A stretch of DNA of 64,000 nt from Fusibacter sp963666805 (GCA_963666805.2 CAXXWR010000004.1:1-64000); one strand, 5' to 3'. Shown: positions 8,583 to 17,920, counted from the stretch's first letter. A program made the numbers and translations. The notes: generated from the letters alone by a model not told the origin.

Positions 8583-9776
8583 ATGGATGTTCTACTAAAA
8601 CTATTGTTTTCAGTGTTAGGTGCTTTGACTGTCATCATAGGTTTATCAGCTATTGCACCTGGTTTTTTTAAGCAACCTAGATTCAAACAAGGTATAACAC
8701 TAGGTTATTTTGTTGTGTTTTTTTTCTTTTTCAATGCGGCAAGTTTGGTGCATCAGTTAATCTTTTATGGCTCAATGATTGTCATTTTGATGCTCCTGTA
8801 TAACTTATCGAGTTTTATCAGTTCAATGACAGCTGTTTTCTATTTTTTGTGTCATTTGATAGCGTCAATGATTACTGTCAATTTGGCACTTTTGGTCAAC
8901 CGATCACTGTATGACTTTAGACTAATTATGGACTATCATAATTGGAAATTGCTATTGGTTTTTCTGTTCTTTTTTGTGATTATTTTAAAATTCTATCAGT
9001 TGGTGATGGCTATTTTTAAAAATATTATTTCAATCAATAGACGAATAGAGCGGTTGTTAATTGGTAGTAACTTTTTGATTTTAGCAGCGATTATTTGTTA
9101 TCAGAGAATTACATTTTCAGTTATTACGAGTATGATTGCCCATCAAATTATTGATATTCAAAGTCAGATTTATTCAAAACTCTACTTTTTAGTGTCATAT
9201 CTTGCATTAACCTTTCTTATTTTGGTGATGATTCCTTTGGTTAATCGACTATTTATTGTAGATAATAATTTAGAAAATTATAAATACAGAGCTGAAGTGG
9301 ATCAAATGACAGGTGTTTTATCACGAGAAGCTGGAATCTCGCATTTAAGGTCTGAAATGATGCGCTCTGCACTTAAGGGAACTGACTTAACAGTCGCTTA
9401 TGTGGATGTCAATGATTTAAAAGCAGTCAATGACAAGTTTGGGCATAAGGAAGGCGATAAGCTTATAAAGGCAATTACTGATGTGATTCAATCTAATTTG
9501 AGAGAGTTCGATATTATTTCGCGTTTAGGTGGAGACGAATTTTTAATTGTTTTTACTAAATGTAGTGTTTTACAGGCTAAAAAAGTATGGCGTAGAATTA
9601 ATGATGAACTTTTGCAGGTTAATCTTGAAGGGACTTATCCTTTTAATATCAGTGCCAGTTCAGGATTTGCCCAGTACAATCCTAATGTTCATCAGAATTT
9701 TAATGAACTTTTACATGAGGCGGATGAGGAGATGTACCATCATAAAAAGGCGATGAAAGAAGCGAAGGCTCAGTAA
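8583..9776 (+). CDS. Membrane-anchored GGDEF protein (probable diguanylate cyclase)
   Basis: A 397-residue protein: residues 1 to about 215 hold about seven hydrophobic segments, followed by a C-terminal GGDEF domain from about residue 240. The active-site signature RLGGDEF is intact, and the metal-binding segment YVDVNDLKAVNDKFGHKEGD is complete, so it should make cyclic di-GMP from two GTP. No inhibitory site (RxxD before GGDEF) is obvious. It occupies the position where spore formers usually carry spoIVB and spo0A after recN. The membrane part is a putative sensor of unknown signal. Confidence 0.9.
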   Translation: MDVLLKLLFSVLGALTVIIGLSAIAPGFFKQPRFKQGITLGYFVVFFFFFNAASLVHQLIFYGSMIVILMLLYNLSSFISSMTAVFYFLCHLIASMITVNLALLVNRSLYDFRLIMDYHNWKLLLVFLFFFVIILKFYQLVMAIFKNIISINRRIERLLIGSNFLILAAIICYQRITFSVITSMIAHQIIDIQSQIYSKLYFLVSYLALTFLILVMIPLVNRLFIVDNNLENYKYRAEVDQMTGVLSREAGISHLRSEMMRSALKGTDLTVAYVDVNDLKAVNDKFGHKEGDKLIKAITDVIQSNLREFDIISRLGGDEFLIVFTKCSVLQAKKVWRRINDELLQVNLEGTYPFNISASSGFAQYNPNVHQNFNELLHEADEEMYHHKKAMKEAKAQ

Positions 9777-9893
9777 TGAGTGATTAAAAGTAAGGAATTT
9801 TGAAAAAACTTATTGTGAAAAAACTACAAAAGAAGGCGCTTTGCCTTTCAATTTATCATCAATGGGGTAAAATAATAAAAGGAGCTTTGGGGA

Positions 9894-10775
9894 ATGAGTA
9901 ACTATATTGAAGGTTTTGAGGTATATCTTCGAGATGTCAGAAAGTTATCAAACAATACGATTGAATCGTATTTGAGAGATTTGAGACATTTTGACAACTA
10001 TATTTCTGAACAGCAGATCAAGTCACTGGTTGATGTATCAAGTATTGATGCACTCACCTATACGATATTTATGAAAAAACAGGGAAAAGCCAATAGTTCC
10101 ATATCAAGAAGTATTGCTTCAATGCGTACATTTTATGGATATCTTCAACAAAATGGGTATATGAATACTAATCCAACACTTGAACTTGAATCACCAAAGA
10201 CAGAACGCAAAATGCCAAGTGTTTTAACACTTGAAGAAATTGAAAAATTAATAGCAGAACCTGATGTAAGAACCACTATAGGCAAAAGGGATAAAGCGAT
10301 GATAGAACTCCTTTATGCAACGGGTATACGTGTCTCTGAACTGGTATCACTTAATTTGTCAGATATCAATAGCAGTATGGGCTACGTTCGTTGTAAGTCA
10401 GCTGGTAAATCACGAGTGATTCCAATGGGGTCAATGGCAACTCAAGCGATTGATGTTTATTTAAAAGCCTCTCGCGCCAAACTTGTGAAATCAGATGAAG
10501 AAGCATTATTTGTCAACTATTATGGCAAGCGCATCTCACGTCAAGGATTTTGGAAGCTGATTAAACGCTATACCAAGGCGCTCGATATTAATAAAGATAT
10601 TACGCCACACACCTTGAGACATTCATTTGCGCTTCACTTGGTACAAAATGGTGCCGACTTAAAAGCTGTACAAGAAATGCTAGGCCATTCAGATGTTTCA
10701 ACGACTCAAATCTATAGAGAAATGTCGAATGCCAAAATGAAAGAGGTCTATACTAAAACGCACCCAAGAGCTTAA
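9894..10775 (+). CDS. xerD: XerD-type site-specific tyrosine recombinase
   Basis: A 293-residue tyrosine recombinase with an N-terminal SAM-like DNA-binding domain (residues about 4-85) and a C-terminal catalytic domain. Catalytic residues are visible: Arg in ATGIRVSEL, Lys in CKSAGKSRVIPM, HTLRHSFA, and LGHSDVSTTQIY with the nucleophile Tyr. Location before deoB-punA is standard for the Firmicute chromosome dimer resolvase XerD. It is the only complete tyrosine recombinase in the window; whether it can act on the attC array downstream is unknown. Confidence 0.92.
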   Translation: MSNYIEGFEVYLRDVRKLSNNTIESYLRDLRHFDNYISEQQIKSLVDVSSIDALTYTIFMKKQGKANSSISRSIASMRTFYGYLQQNGYMNTNPTLELESPKTERKMPSVLTLEEIEKLIAEPDVRTTIGKRDKAMIELLYATGIRVSELVSLNLSDINSSMGYVRCKSAGKSRVIPMGSMATQAIDVYLKASRAKLVKSDEEALFVNYYGKRISRQGFWKLIKRYTKALDINKDITPHTLRHSFALHLVQNGADLKAVQEMLGHSDVSTTQIYREMSNAKMKEVYTKTHPRA

Positions 10776-10794
10776 TAGTTTAAGCTCTTTTTTA
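10767..10794 (+). terminator. Rho-independent terminator of xerD
   Basis: AAGAGCTTAA (10767-10776) pairs perfectly with TTAAGCTCTT (10781-10790) over a 4-base loop and is followed by T6. The stem overlaps the xerD stop codon. Confidence 0.85.
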
Positions 10795-10920
10795 GTTCAA
10801 AAGAGCAAGTCTTTTTTTAGAATGCAAGTCTGTTCAATAAAAACATGAAATGAAAAGTTAGAAAGTAACGTGATAAAGCAAAGTTAAAATCAAAAGAACT
10901 GAAAAAATAAGGAGGATATG

Positions 10921-12096
10921 ATGGTTAATCGTATTATATTATTTGTAATGGATAGTGTCGGAATCGGTGCAATGCCTGATTCAGAAAAATTTGGTGATAT
11001 TGATGTCAATACATTGGGGCATATTGCAGAATTTGCAAAAGGTGATTTTAAAATTCCGAATCTTAGAGCCTTAGGAGTGGGGAATATTGATGGGGTGAAC
11101 GCTATTGAAGGGACAGATGCCCCTATAGGCGCTTATGGTCGTTCAAAAGAAGCCTCAAATGGTAAAGATACAACAACAGGTCATTGGGAAATTGCGGGTC
11201 TTAGAATTGATCAACCATTTAAAACTTACCCACAAGGTTTTCCAGAGTACATTATAAAAGAATTTGAAGAAAAAACAGGTCATAAGGTTCTCTGCAATGC
11301 ACCAGCTTCTGGTACAGTTGTTATTGAAGAACTAGGGGAACAACATATGAAAACAGGAGATGTGATCGTCTATACATCTGCTGATAGTGTCTTCCAAATT
11401 GCTGCACACGAAGAAATCGTTCCTTTGGATGAACTTTATAAAATGTGTGAAATTGCAAGAGAAATGCTAATGGGAGAAGACCAAGTTGCACGTGTTATTG
11501 CAAGACCATTTATAGGACAACCGGGTTCTTTTGAAAGAACACCTAATCGTCGTGATTACTCACTTAAACCATTTGGCAAAACAGTTTTGGATAATGCGAA
11601 AGATGCTGGACTTGAAGTTAAAGCAGTTGGTAAAATCGTAGATATTTTTGATGGTGAAGGGATTACTGCAGATGTTCATACAAAGAGTAACATGGATGGT
11701 GTTGATAAGACCCTTGATTATTTAAAAGAAGATTTTAAAGGTATTATTTTTACTAATCTCGTTGATTTTGATGCTAAATTTGGACACCGTAGAAACGTAA
11801 AAGGTTATCAAGAAGCAATTGAAGAATTAGATGCAAGAATGCCTGAGATTTTTGAAGCGATGAACGATGATGACCTTATTATATTCATGGCTGACCATGG
11901 AAATGACCCAACTTACAAGGGAACAGACCATACGAGAGAACATATCCCTATGCTGATTTATGGTAAAGCGGTTAAAGCAGGTGTTAATTTAGGCACAAGA
12001 GAAACTTTTTCAGATATTGCAGCTACAACAGCTGATATATTGGGCATTAAAGCACCCGCTCATGGTACAAGTTTTAAATCAGAAATTTTAAAATAG
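10921..12096 (+). CDS. deoB: Phosphopentomutase
   Basis: Interconverts ribose/deoxyribose 1-phosphate and 5-phosphate in nucleoside salvage. The alkaline-phosphatase-fold enzyme starts MVNRIILFVMDSVGIGAMPD with the first metal ligand Asp, contains GKDTTTGHWEIAG with the phosphorylated Thr, and ends with the metal site FMADHGNDPTYKGTDHTREH. Two ATGs are in tandem; the second (10921) is preferred because GGAGG at 10911-10915 is then 5 bases away. It leads the deoB-punA-pdp salvage operon. Confidence 0.96.
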   Translation: MVNRIILFVMDSVGIGAMPDSEKFGDIDVNTLGHIAEFAKGDFKIPNLRALGVGNIDGVNAIEGTDAPIGAYGRSKEASNGKDTTTGHWEIAGLRIDQPFKTYPQGFPEYIIKEFEEKTGHKVLCNAPASGTVVIEELGEQHMKTGDVIVYTSADSVFQIAAHEEIVPLDELYKMCEIAREMLMGEDQVARVIARPFIGQPGSFERTPNRRDYSLKPFGKTVLDNAKDAGLEVKAVGKIVDIFDGEGITADVHTKSNMDGVDKTLDYLKEDFKGIIFTNLVDFDAKFGHRRNVKGYQEAIEELDARMPEIFEAMNDDDLIIFMADHGNDPTYKGTDHTREHIPMLIYGKAVKAGVNLGTRETFSDIAATTADILGIKAPAHGTSFKSEILK

Positions 12097-12175
12097 TAAG
12101 GACGCCTTTTAAGTGGGCTTTCATTAAAAACGCGAAAACGAATCACAAACAAATAATTAAATTAAGGGAGTATGT

Positions 12176-12997
12176 ATGGAACATTTACTAGATAAAATTA
12201 AAGAAGCTGAAAATTTTATAAAGACTAAAATGACAAAAACACCTCAAATCGGTTTAATATTGGGTTCAGGTTTAGGAATATTAGCCGATGAAATTGAAAA
12301 TCCTGTGATGATTAGTTACAGTGATATTCCTCATTTTCCAGTATCAACAGTGGAAGGACATGAGGGACAATTTGTTATCGGAGAATTAATGGGCAAAACA
12401 GTGATAGCGATGCAAGGTCGTTTTCACTATTATGAAGGTTATGACATGCAAGAAATCACTTTTCCTGTACGTGTGATGAAAGCAATGGGAGTAGAACATG
12501 TTATTTTAACCAATGCAGCTGGTGGTGTGAATCCTAACTTCAATCCTGGAGACTTGATGTTGATTACAGATCATATTAATATTATGGGTGTGAATCCCTT
12601 AATCGGTAAAAATGAATCAGAGCTTGGACCACGTTTCCCAGATTGTTCTAACATTTATGATAAGGATTTCAATGAAAAAGTGAAAAAAGTTGCTGAAAGC
12701 AAAAACATTTCTTTAAGAGAAGGCGTTTATTTCTATTTCACAGGACCTGTGTATGAAACACCAGCAGAAATTAAGTTAGCGGGTATTTTAGGCGGAGATT
12801 CTGTCGGTATGTCAACTGCACCAGAAGCGGTTGTTGCTGCTCATGGTGGCATGAAAGTTACGGGTATTTCATGTATTACCAATATGGCTGCCGGTATTCA
12901 AAAAGAGGCACTTAATCATAATGAAGTGGTTGAAACAGCTAACCGAGTAAAACAAACGTTTATTGAGCTTGTTAAGAACATCGTAGAAATAGCTTAG
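12176..12997 (+). CDS. punA: Purine-nucleoside phosphorylase
   Basis: Splits purine nucleosides with phosphate into base and ribose 1-phosphate, which DeoB then handles. At 273 residues it is the trimeric (PNP type I) size. Motifs: LGSGLG phosphate loop, VEGHEGQFV, QGRFHYYEGY, LTNAAGGVN, GPVYETPAEI and CITNMAAGI. It has its own AAGGGAG binding site about 5 bases before ATG and lies 79 bp after deoB. Confidence 0.95.
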   Translation: MEHLLDKIKEAENFIKTKMTKTPQIGLILGSGLGILADEIENPVMISYSDIPHFPVSTVEGHEGQFVIGELMGKTVIAMQGRFHYYEGYDMQEITFPVRVMKAMGVEHVILTNAAGGVNPNFNPGDLMLITDHINIMGVNPLIGKNESELGPRFPDCSNIYDKDFNEKVKKVAESKNISLREGVYFYFTGPVYETPAEIKLAGILGGDSVGMSTAPEAVVAAHGGMKVTGISCITNMAAGIQKEALNHNEVVETANRVKQTFIELVKNIVEIA

Positions 12998-13028
12998 AAA
13001 TAGGGTCTATTATTGAGGAGGAATGATT

Positions 13029-14336
13029 GTGCGCGCAGTAGATGTAATCAATAAGAAAAAATATGGTGGCAAATTAGATCAAGAAGAAATTGATTTTATG
13101 GTCTTAGGTTATACAAAAGGAGATGTCCCAGACTATCAAATGGCAGCCTTGTGCATGGCTATTTATTTTAAAGGCATGGATAAAGAAGAAATTGCTAATA
13201 TGACAGATGCTTTTGTTCGTTCTGGAGATACAGTAGATCTTTCAGCGATTAAGGGTATTAAAGTAGACAAACATTCTACAGGGGGTGTAGGCGACAAAAT
13301 CAGCCTTATTGTGACACCGCTTGTTGCATCAGTGGGTATTCCTGTAGCAAAGATGTCTGGTAGAGGTCTTGGTCATACGGGTGGAACAGTTGATAAATTA
13401 GAATCTATTGAAGGTTTTAAAATTGAACTTTCAGGTGAAGAGTTTATCAAAAATGTCAATGAGCATCATATGGCTATTGTAGGTCAATCAGGCGATTTGA
13501 CACCTGCTGATAAAAAAATCTATGCGTTGAGAGATGTCACAGGAACGATTGATAGTATTCCACTTATTGCAAGTTCTATTATGAGTAAAAAAATAGCGTC
13601 CGGTGCAGATGCAATTGTTCTAGATGTTAAAGTTGGAACAGGTGCTTTTATGAAATCGCTTGATGATGCGAAATTGTTGGCACAAACGATGGTCGAAATA
13701 GGTCAATCACTTAATCGTAAAACAGTAGCGGTTATTACCAATATGAATCAGCCTTTAGGTCATGAAATTGGTAATGCAAATGAAGTGAGAGAAGCCATTG
13801 AAGTGCTTTCTGGTCGTGGTGCTGAGGATGAAAAAGAAGTAGCTATGACAATTGCAGCACATATGGCAGTCCTCGGAGGTGCTTTTAAAACAGTAGAAGA
13901 CGCACATGCGCATTTTGAAAAAATCATTGCTTCAGGTGAAGCATTAGACCATTTTAAGACCTTTGTTCGTATTCAAGGTGGAAATCCAGACTTAATCGAT
14001 CATCCAGAAAAATTACCAACTGCAGACCAACACGTTGAAGTAAAGGCGGATATAGAAGGTTATGTAAGTGGCTTTGATGCTGAAAAAGTTGGTATTGCAG
14101 CTATGTTGTTAGGTGCTGGAAGACAGAAAAAAGGCGATGCCATTGATTATGCAGCAGGAATTACCCTTAAGAAAAAACTAGGTGATTATGTTAATGTGGG
14201 CGATGTCCTTTGTGTTCTTCATACGAATAAAAGTGATTCAGAAAATCTTGAATCTGAAAAAATGGTTCGTTCGGCGTTTGAATTTAGTAAACATGAGCCC
14301 GATGCCATTCAATATGTTTATGATGTTATTAGCTAG
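13029..14336 (+). CDS. pdp: Pyrimidine-nucleoside phosphorylase
   Basis: Phosphorolysis of uridine and thymidine. Domain order: helical N-terminal domain, phosphate-binding domain with KHSTGGVGDK and SGRGLGHTGGT, and C-terminal barrel domain. The frame has an ATG at 13023, but the GTG at 13029 is the better start: GAGGAGG lies 7-8 bases before it and the protein then starts MRAVDVINKKK, as in relatives. It ends the deoB-punA-pdp operon. Confidence 0.94.
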   Translation: MRAVDVINKKKYGGKLDQEEIDFMVLGYTKGDVPDYQMAALCMAIYFKGMDKEEIANMTDAFVRSGDTVDLSAIKGIKVDKHSTGGVGDKISLIVTPLVASVGIPVAKMSGRGLGHTGGTVDKLESIEGFKIELSGEEFIKNVNEHHMAIVGQSGDLTPADKKIYALRDVTGTIDSIPLIASSIMSKKIASGADAIVLDVKVGTGAFMKSLDDAKLLAQTMVEIGQSLNRKTVAVITNMNQPLGHEIGNANEVREAIEVLSGRGAEDEKEVAMTIAAHMAVLGGAFKTVEDAHAHFEKIIASGEALDHFKTFVRIQGGNPDLIDHPEKLPTADQHVEVKADIEGYVSGFDAEKVGIAAMLLGAGRQKKGDAIDYAAGITLKKKLGDYVNVGDVLCVLHTNKSDSENLESEKMVRSAFEFSKHEPDAIQYVYDVIS

Positions 14337-14464
14337 TTTGACTTGACCCTACAAGGTCTAATGATGTACAGTGAAATTTAAATTTGAAAAATTCAAGAGG
14401 CTGACTATTTGGCAAAAGTGGGTGGGCATAATTATCATTTTGTGATATACTATGAACTCGCTCA

Positions 14465-14485
14465 CGCCTGATAGGCGGCTTTTTT
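14465..14485 (+). terminator. Probable terminator after the deoB-punA-pdp operon
   Basis: CGCCT (14465-14469), a 3-base loop, AGGCG (14473-14477) and then a T6 run. The stem is short but G+C-rich. It lies in the 317-base gap between pdp and the NERD gene. Confidence 0.6.
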
Positions 14486-14512
14486 ATGTCGTGGGCATAT
14501 ATTAAAAAATAA

Positions 14513-14586
14513 AAGTGCTTACCCCCTAGATGTATTTGTTAACAAGTGTTGAAATTCGATATCTTGTGTTAGGGGCTCAAGCACTT
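14513..14586. repeat. 74-base imperfect inverted repeat, possible structured RNA
   Basis: AAGTGCTT (14513-14520) pairs with AAGCACTT (14579-14586), CCCCTA (14523-14528) with TAGGGG (14570-14575), and an inner ACAAG with CTTGT. No T-run follows, so it is not a simple terminator. It lies in the leader of the NERD gene and could be a regulatory RNA element; nothing else was recognised in this gap. Confidence 0.5.
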
Positions 14587-14674
14587 GAATTTATTGTATT
14601 TCATGAGTTTACAATGCTAGTAAAATATAATAATATAGATATTATAGATATAAATGACAACTTTGGGGGCAAGC

Positions 14675-15385
14675 ATGGTATATTGGCTAGCGCTCATATG
14701 GCTAGGACTAATCATTTATCATTTTGCTTCTTTTTACCAATCGACTTATGCTAGAGAAAGTAAGAATTCCTATTTTCAAACCTTTTTTAATAGGGGAAAT
14801 CGTGGTGAATACATGATTTTCAAATCGCTTGAGCATTTCCGACAATCGTCAGCAATCTTGACTAATGTTTATCTCCCAAAATATGACGGTACCACTTCAG
14901 AAATTGATATTATTTTTATTAGCCGAAAAGGCTTATTTATTATAGAATCAAAAAATTACAGCGGCTGGATTTATGGTCGTGAGAATTATAAACATTGGAT
15001 TCAGACGTTTAATAACGGAACTAAGCATCAATTTTACAATCCAATATGGCAGAATAGGGGACATGTAAAGGTCGTGAAGGACTTTACTGGTTTACCTTGG
15101 TCTGCTTTTCAGTCAGTGATTATCTTTAGCAATGACTGTAAGCTTAAAAAAGTGCGTTATTGGTCAGATGAAGTGAATGTGATTTACAATCGAAAATTAA
15201 AACGTTATTTGAAAAAGCAATTTCGAAGACGTGAAGATATATTAACAGATAAAGAAATTAATGATATTTATGATCGTTTAAAACCTTATACGGGCGTTAC
15301 CAAACGGGTAAAACGTCGACACAGGAAATATGTCAAAAAGACAATTAAAAGATCAGGAAAGCGGTTTGGGTTTTGGCATCATTAA
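14675..15385 (+). CDS. NERD-domain protein, membrane-anchored
   Basis: A protein of about 236 residues with one N-terminal membrane segment (VYWLALIWLGLIIYHFASF) followed by a NERD (nuclease-related) domain with EIDIIFISRKGLFIIESKNY, the core that resembles restriction-type nucleases. The C terminus is strongly basic (KRVKRRHRKYVKKTIKRSGKR), which suggests nucleic acid contact. Function unknown. The frame is open from ATG 14654, but 14675 follows a G-rich binding site (GGGGG) and was chosen; either is possible. Confidence 0.85.
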   Translation: MVYWLALIWLGLIIYHFASFYQSTYARESKNSYFQTFFNRGNRGEYMIFKSLEHFRQSSAILTNVYLPKYDGTTSEIDIIFISRKGLFIIESKNYSGWIYGRENYKHWIQTFNNGTKHQFYNPIWQNRGHVKVVKDFTGLPWSAFQSVIIFSNDCKLKKVRYWSDEVNVIYNRKLKRYLKKQFRRREDILTDKEINDIYDRLKPYTGVTKRVKRRHRKYVKKTIKRSGKRFGFWHH

Positions 15386-15404
15386 TTTATACTCGGGGTA
15401 GCAG

Positions 15405-17000
15405 ATGGAAAAGTTGATTGAAAATGAAATGGACAAATTAACTGAAGATGAGCGCATTGTACTAGACGTGTTGGATCGTTTGTCAGATGAGGAAACCTAT
15501 TTTGTAGGGGGCCTTTTAAGAGACATGTTACTCAATCGTTATACACATGATGTAGATGTGGTATATGTTGGGACGATTGAACGTTTAAAAGCGTGTTTAG
15601 AAGGGCTAGAATACGTGGAGAGCCAGTTTATGACCTTAAAGGTTAATGCAGGCCATTACCATGTAGATATTGCTTGTAGCCGCAAAGAAACCTATGATAC
15701 GTTTGCAAGAGGCTTGCCAACCACAGACTATGCTGGGATTAAACGAGATATATGGCGAAGAGATTTTACTATTAATACAGGCTATATGAGGTTATGTCCT
15801 GAGACGATTGAGACGGTTACTCAGTATCTCTTTTTTGTGAATGGACACCATAAACATTTTGATAAAGAACAGGATTTACATGCAGTCTATCGCATCAATG
15901 CTGATGAAACAGATACGTTTGATTTTGATATCACTGAAGATAAGGGCGTGACCCTTAAAGATGGGAAAGTCCTCTTTGATAAAGAAGTAGATGACCTTAC
16001 TTTGGCACAGCTTAAAAAGAAATTGCCTATTGCTTATTGTCATCCCTGCTTTTATCATGACTTGCTCAATCGAGTGATTAGACAATTGCGTCCCAATAGT
16101 TTTTGGGAAGACCCAACGCGCCTTTTTCGTGCTATGCGTTACTGTGTGAAGTTACATGCGACACTTGAAAAAGAAACGGAAAATTGTTTCAATGAAGCTA
16201 TAAAAGACAATGTTATTGAACGCCTGTCACAACAAAGAATTCAGCAAGAAATTCTGAAAGCCTTTGAAGCTGAAAATTGGTTGATTCATATTAAATATCT
16301 TTATGATGTGGGCCTTTTAGTAGGGGCAGAATGTGAGTATTTTAATCATCTGGAAGAGTGGTGGGTCAATGGTGATCGATTTTTAGAGTCGTTAAAACTG
16401 TCTATTATGATGCGTCATGGTCAAAACTTTATGGAAAGAAAAAGCCTCTCTCAATTAGACCTTTTGGAGCTCTTTGAAACGTTGATTGGTCGGTTATCTC
16501 AGCTAAAGACTTTGCCACTTTTTTTACGATTGATTAGTGTTTATGGAGAGTCAGTTGATTTTTTTGAAAATGTCAATCATGATCTTAATAAAGCAATTAA
16601 AGATTACAAATGTCTCTTGGTGTATTTTAAGGACCTTTTTAGTCAACACCAAGATGAAGATACCATGGGCTTGATTGAAAAGTATGCAGAGAAAATTTAT
16701 CAAATGCTTGAAGATAAAGAAGAATCAGCATTATACGGCGTGATTATTTCTTTGTCCTTTTATGAGAGTGGTCAAGTGATTCGGTTTATAGAATTGTTAA
16801 GCTTAATGTCTCATGAATGGCGTGATTATTCGTCTGTGATTAGTGGTGATGATCTCATTGCTGTAGGAGTTGAGAAGGGGCCGGAAATAGGTAAACTTAA
16901 AGCTCAAATTATGCGTCAAGAGCTGGTTTGCCGCGTAACAGGACAGTCATTAACCAAAGAAGGCGTGCTCGAAAAAGTGAGACACAGTGTGAACGGTTGA
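15405..17000 (+). CDS. cca: CCA-adding enzyme / poly(A) polymerase-type tRNA nucleotidyltransferase
   Basis: Class II nucleotidyltransferase expected to add or repair the CCA end of tRNAs. The N-terminal palm has VGGLLRDMLL and DVDVV (the metal-binding Asp pair), followed by RRDFTINTGYMRL and the neck region DPTRLFRAMRYCVKLHATLE. At 531 residues it is longer than the usual 400-460; the extra length lies in the C-terminal helical part and in an insertion around 140-210. It is the last core gene before the recombinase remnant and the cassette array. Confidence 0.88.
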   Translation: MEKLIENEMDKLTEDERIVLDVLDRLSDEETYFVGGLLRDMLLNRYTHDVDVVYVGTIERLKACLEGLEYVESQFMTLKVNAGHYHVDIACSRKETYDTFARGLPTTDYAGIKRDIWRRDFTINTGYMRLCPETIETVTQYLFFVNGHHKHFDKEQDLHAVYRINADETDTFDFDITEDKGVTLKDGKVLFDKEVDDLTLAQLKKKLPIAYCHPCFYHDLLNRVIRQLRPNSFWEDPTRLFRAMRYCVKLHATLEKETENCFNEAIKDNVIERLSQQRIQQEILKAFEAENWLIHIKYLYDVGLLVGAECEYFNHLEEWWVNGDRFLESLKLSIMMRHGQNFMERKSLSQLDLLELFETLIGRLSQLKTLPLFLRLISVYGESVDFFENVNHDLNKAIKDYKCLLVYFKDLFSQHQDEDTMGLIEKYAEKIYQMLEDKEESALYGVIISLSFYESGQVIRFIELLSLMSHEWRDYSSVISGDDLIAVGVEKGPEIGKLKAQIMRQELVCRVTGQSLTKEGVLEKVRHSVNG

Positions 17001-17006
17001 AAAATA

Positions 17007-17060
17007 AAATCTAGTGGGGTTACTTTTTATAGTAAAAGGTGATTTCACTAGATTTTTTTT
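17007..17060 (+). terminator. Strong hairpin terminator after cca
   Basis: AAATCTAGTG (17007-17016) pairs with CACTAGATTT (17046-17055), with an inner TTACT/AGTAA stem, followed by T8. It isolates the core genes from the recombinase remnant and the array. Confidence 0.85.
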
Positions 17061-17096
17061 AATTTTAAATCCATAAAAATCCATATTGATTAAAAA

Positions 17097-17125
17097 TTGT
17101 ATATTGTTTTAAAATGGTGTAAAAT
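17097..17125 (+). promoter_or_regulatory. Promoter(s) before the recombinase remnant, candidate array promoter
   Basis: TTGTAT (17097-17102), a 17-base spacer and TAAAAT (17120-17125). A second signal, the extended -10 TGGTATAAT at 17183-17191, lies just before a GGAGGT binding site. Both point rightward into the broken integrase and then the first cassettes. They could serve as the expression promoter of the array, but no mapping supports this. Confidence 0.5.
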
Positions 17126-17204
17126 GGAAAACAAAAAGGATGAAATGTAATTGGAAAAAGACTCTAATTGAGTATACAAAAGTGGTATAATATAGGAGGT
17201 AGGT

Positions 17205-17783
17205 ATGACGATACAAGTAAAAGAGGACATGCTTATTGTAATCAAATGATTAATGTGATTAAGCTCTATTTAAAAGCACATGGATTAGCAACTGATGAGT
17301 TAATGGTAACATTTGACCATTCTTATGATAGGTTATTCATGTGGATTAAGAGTGAGTGAGGTTTGTCAGATTAAGGTGTGGGATATAGATGTGAATCGCA
17401 TGGTGGTAAGGATTGTTCAAGTGAAAGGACGAAAGGATCGACTGACGCCGTTATCTCACAAAATGCTAGATCAATTAAAGGTCTATAATGAGCACTATCA
17501 TCCGAAGGAGTGGCTTTTTTATAATCCCAATACATTTAAAGCTATGTCTTCTCGAACTTTACAGCGTGTCTTTAACAATAGTTTAAGTAAGGCTGGTATT
17601 AAAAAGCCGTTGTCTTTTCATAGCTTAAGACATTCTTTTGCAACACATTTATTAGAGTCAGGGGTAGATATTCGCTATATTCAGGAGATGCTAGGCCATG
17701 CTAGTAGTAAAACGACTGAAATCTATACGCATGTGTCAGTACAGGGTATCCAAAGAATTAAAAATCCTTTAGACGAACTTTAG
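17205..17783 (+). pseudogene. Tyrosine recombinase (XerC/D-like), N-terminal domain deleted and frame broken
   Basis: A GGAGGT site and ATG at 17205 start MTIQVKEDMLIVIK, then a stop. Another frame (17168-17359) carries INVIKLYLKAHG, like the end of a SAM-like domain, and a third frame (17313-17783) carries the catalytic half. There, the Arg (GLRVSEV), Lys (VKGRKDR), HSLRHSFATHLLE and LGHASSKTTEIYTHVS with nucleophile Tyr are all intact. The C terminus IKNPLDEL recalls the recombinase group ending in SPLDxL, which includes integron integrases. The additional IntI patch between motifs II and III is not seen. It points the same way as the cassettes, unlike classical intI. Most likely the dead recombinase once tied to this array. 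Confidence 0.75.
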
Positions 17784-17855
17784 AGAGATTACCGACACTA
17801 TGTCGCAGATCACTCTTTTGGGAAGAATATGCGACATGGGTTCGGGAATGCAATA

Positions 17856-17895
17856 GATAGGTCAAAATGCCGCATACGCGTCATTTTGACCTATC
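17856..17895. repeat. 14-bp perfect inverted repeat at the array boundary
   Basis: GATAGGTCAAAATG (17856-17869) and CATTTTGACCTATC (17882-17895) with a 12-base loop. Its outer bases GATAGG/CCTATC equal the variant attC core boxes seen nearby. It lies where an attI site would be expected, between the recombinase and the first cassette. Confidence 0.6.
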
Positions 17896-17920
17896 GTCGC
17901 GCGGGTGCCCCGCTGATAGG
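17890..17920 (+). repeat. 31-bp mini attC-like site
   Basis: CCTATC at the left, GATAGG at the right, and GCGGG-TGC-CCCGC as inner hairpin. An identical unit is at 29330-29360. It looks like the smallest foldable form of the variant site that flanks the 101-bp micro-cassette. Confidence 0.5.

Noticed and set aside
9834..9850. Terminator between the GGDEF gene and xerD (AAGGC-loop-GCCTT)
   Set aside because: Only five base pairs and no T-run; too weak to call.
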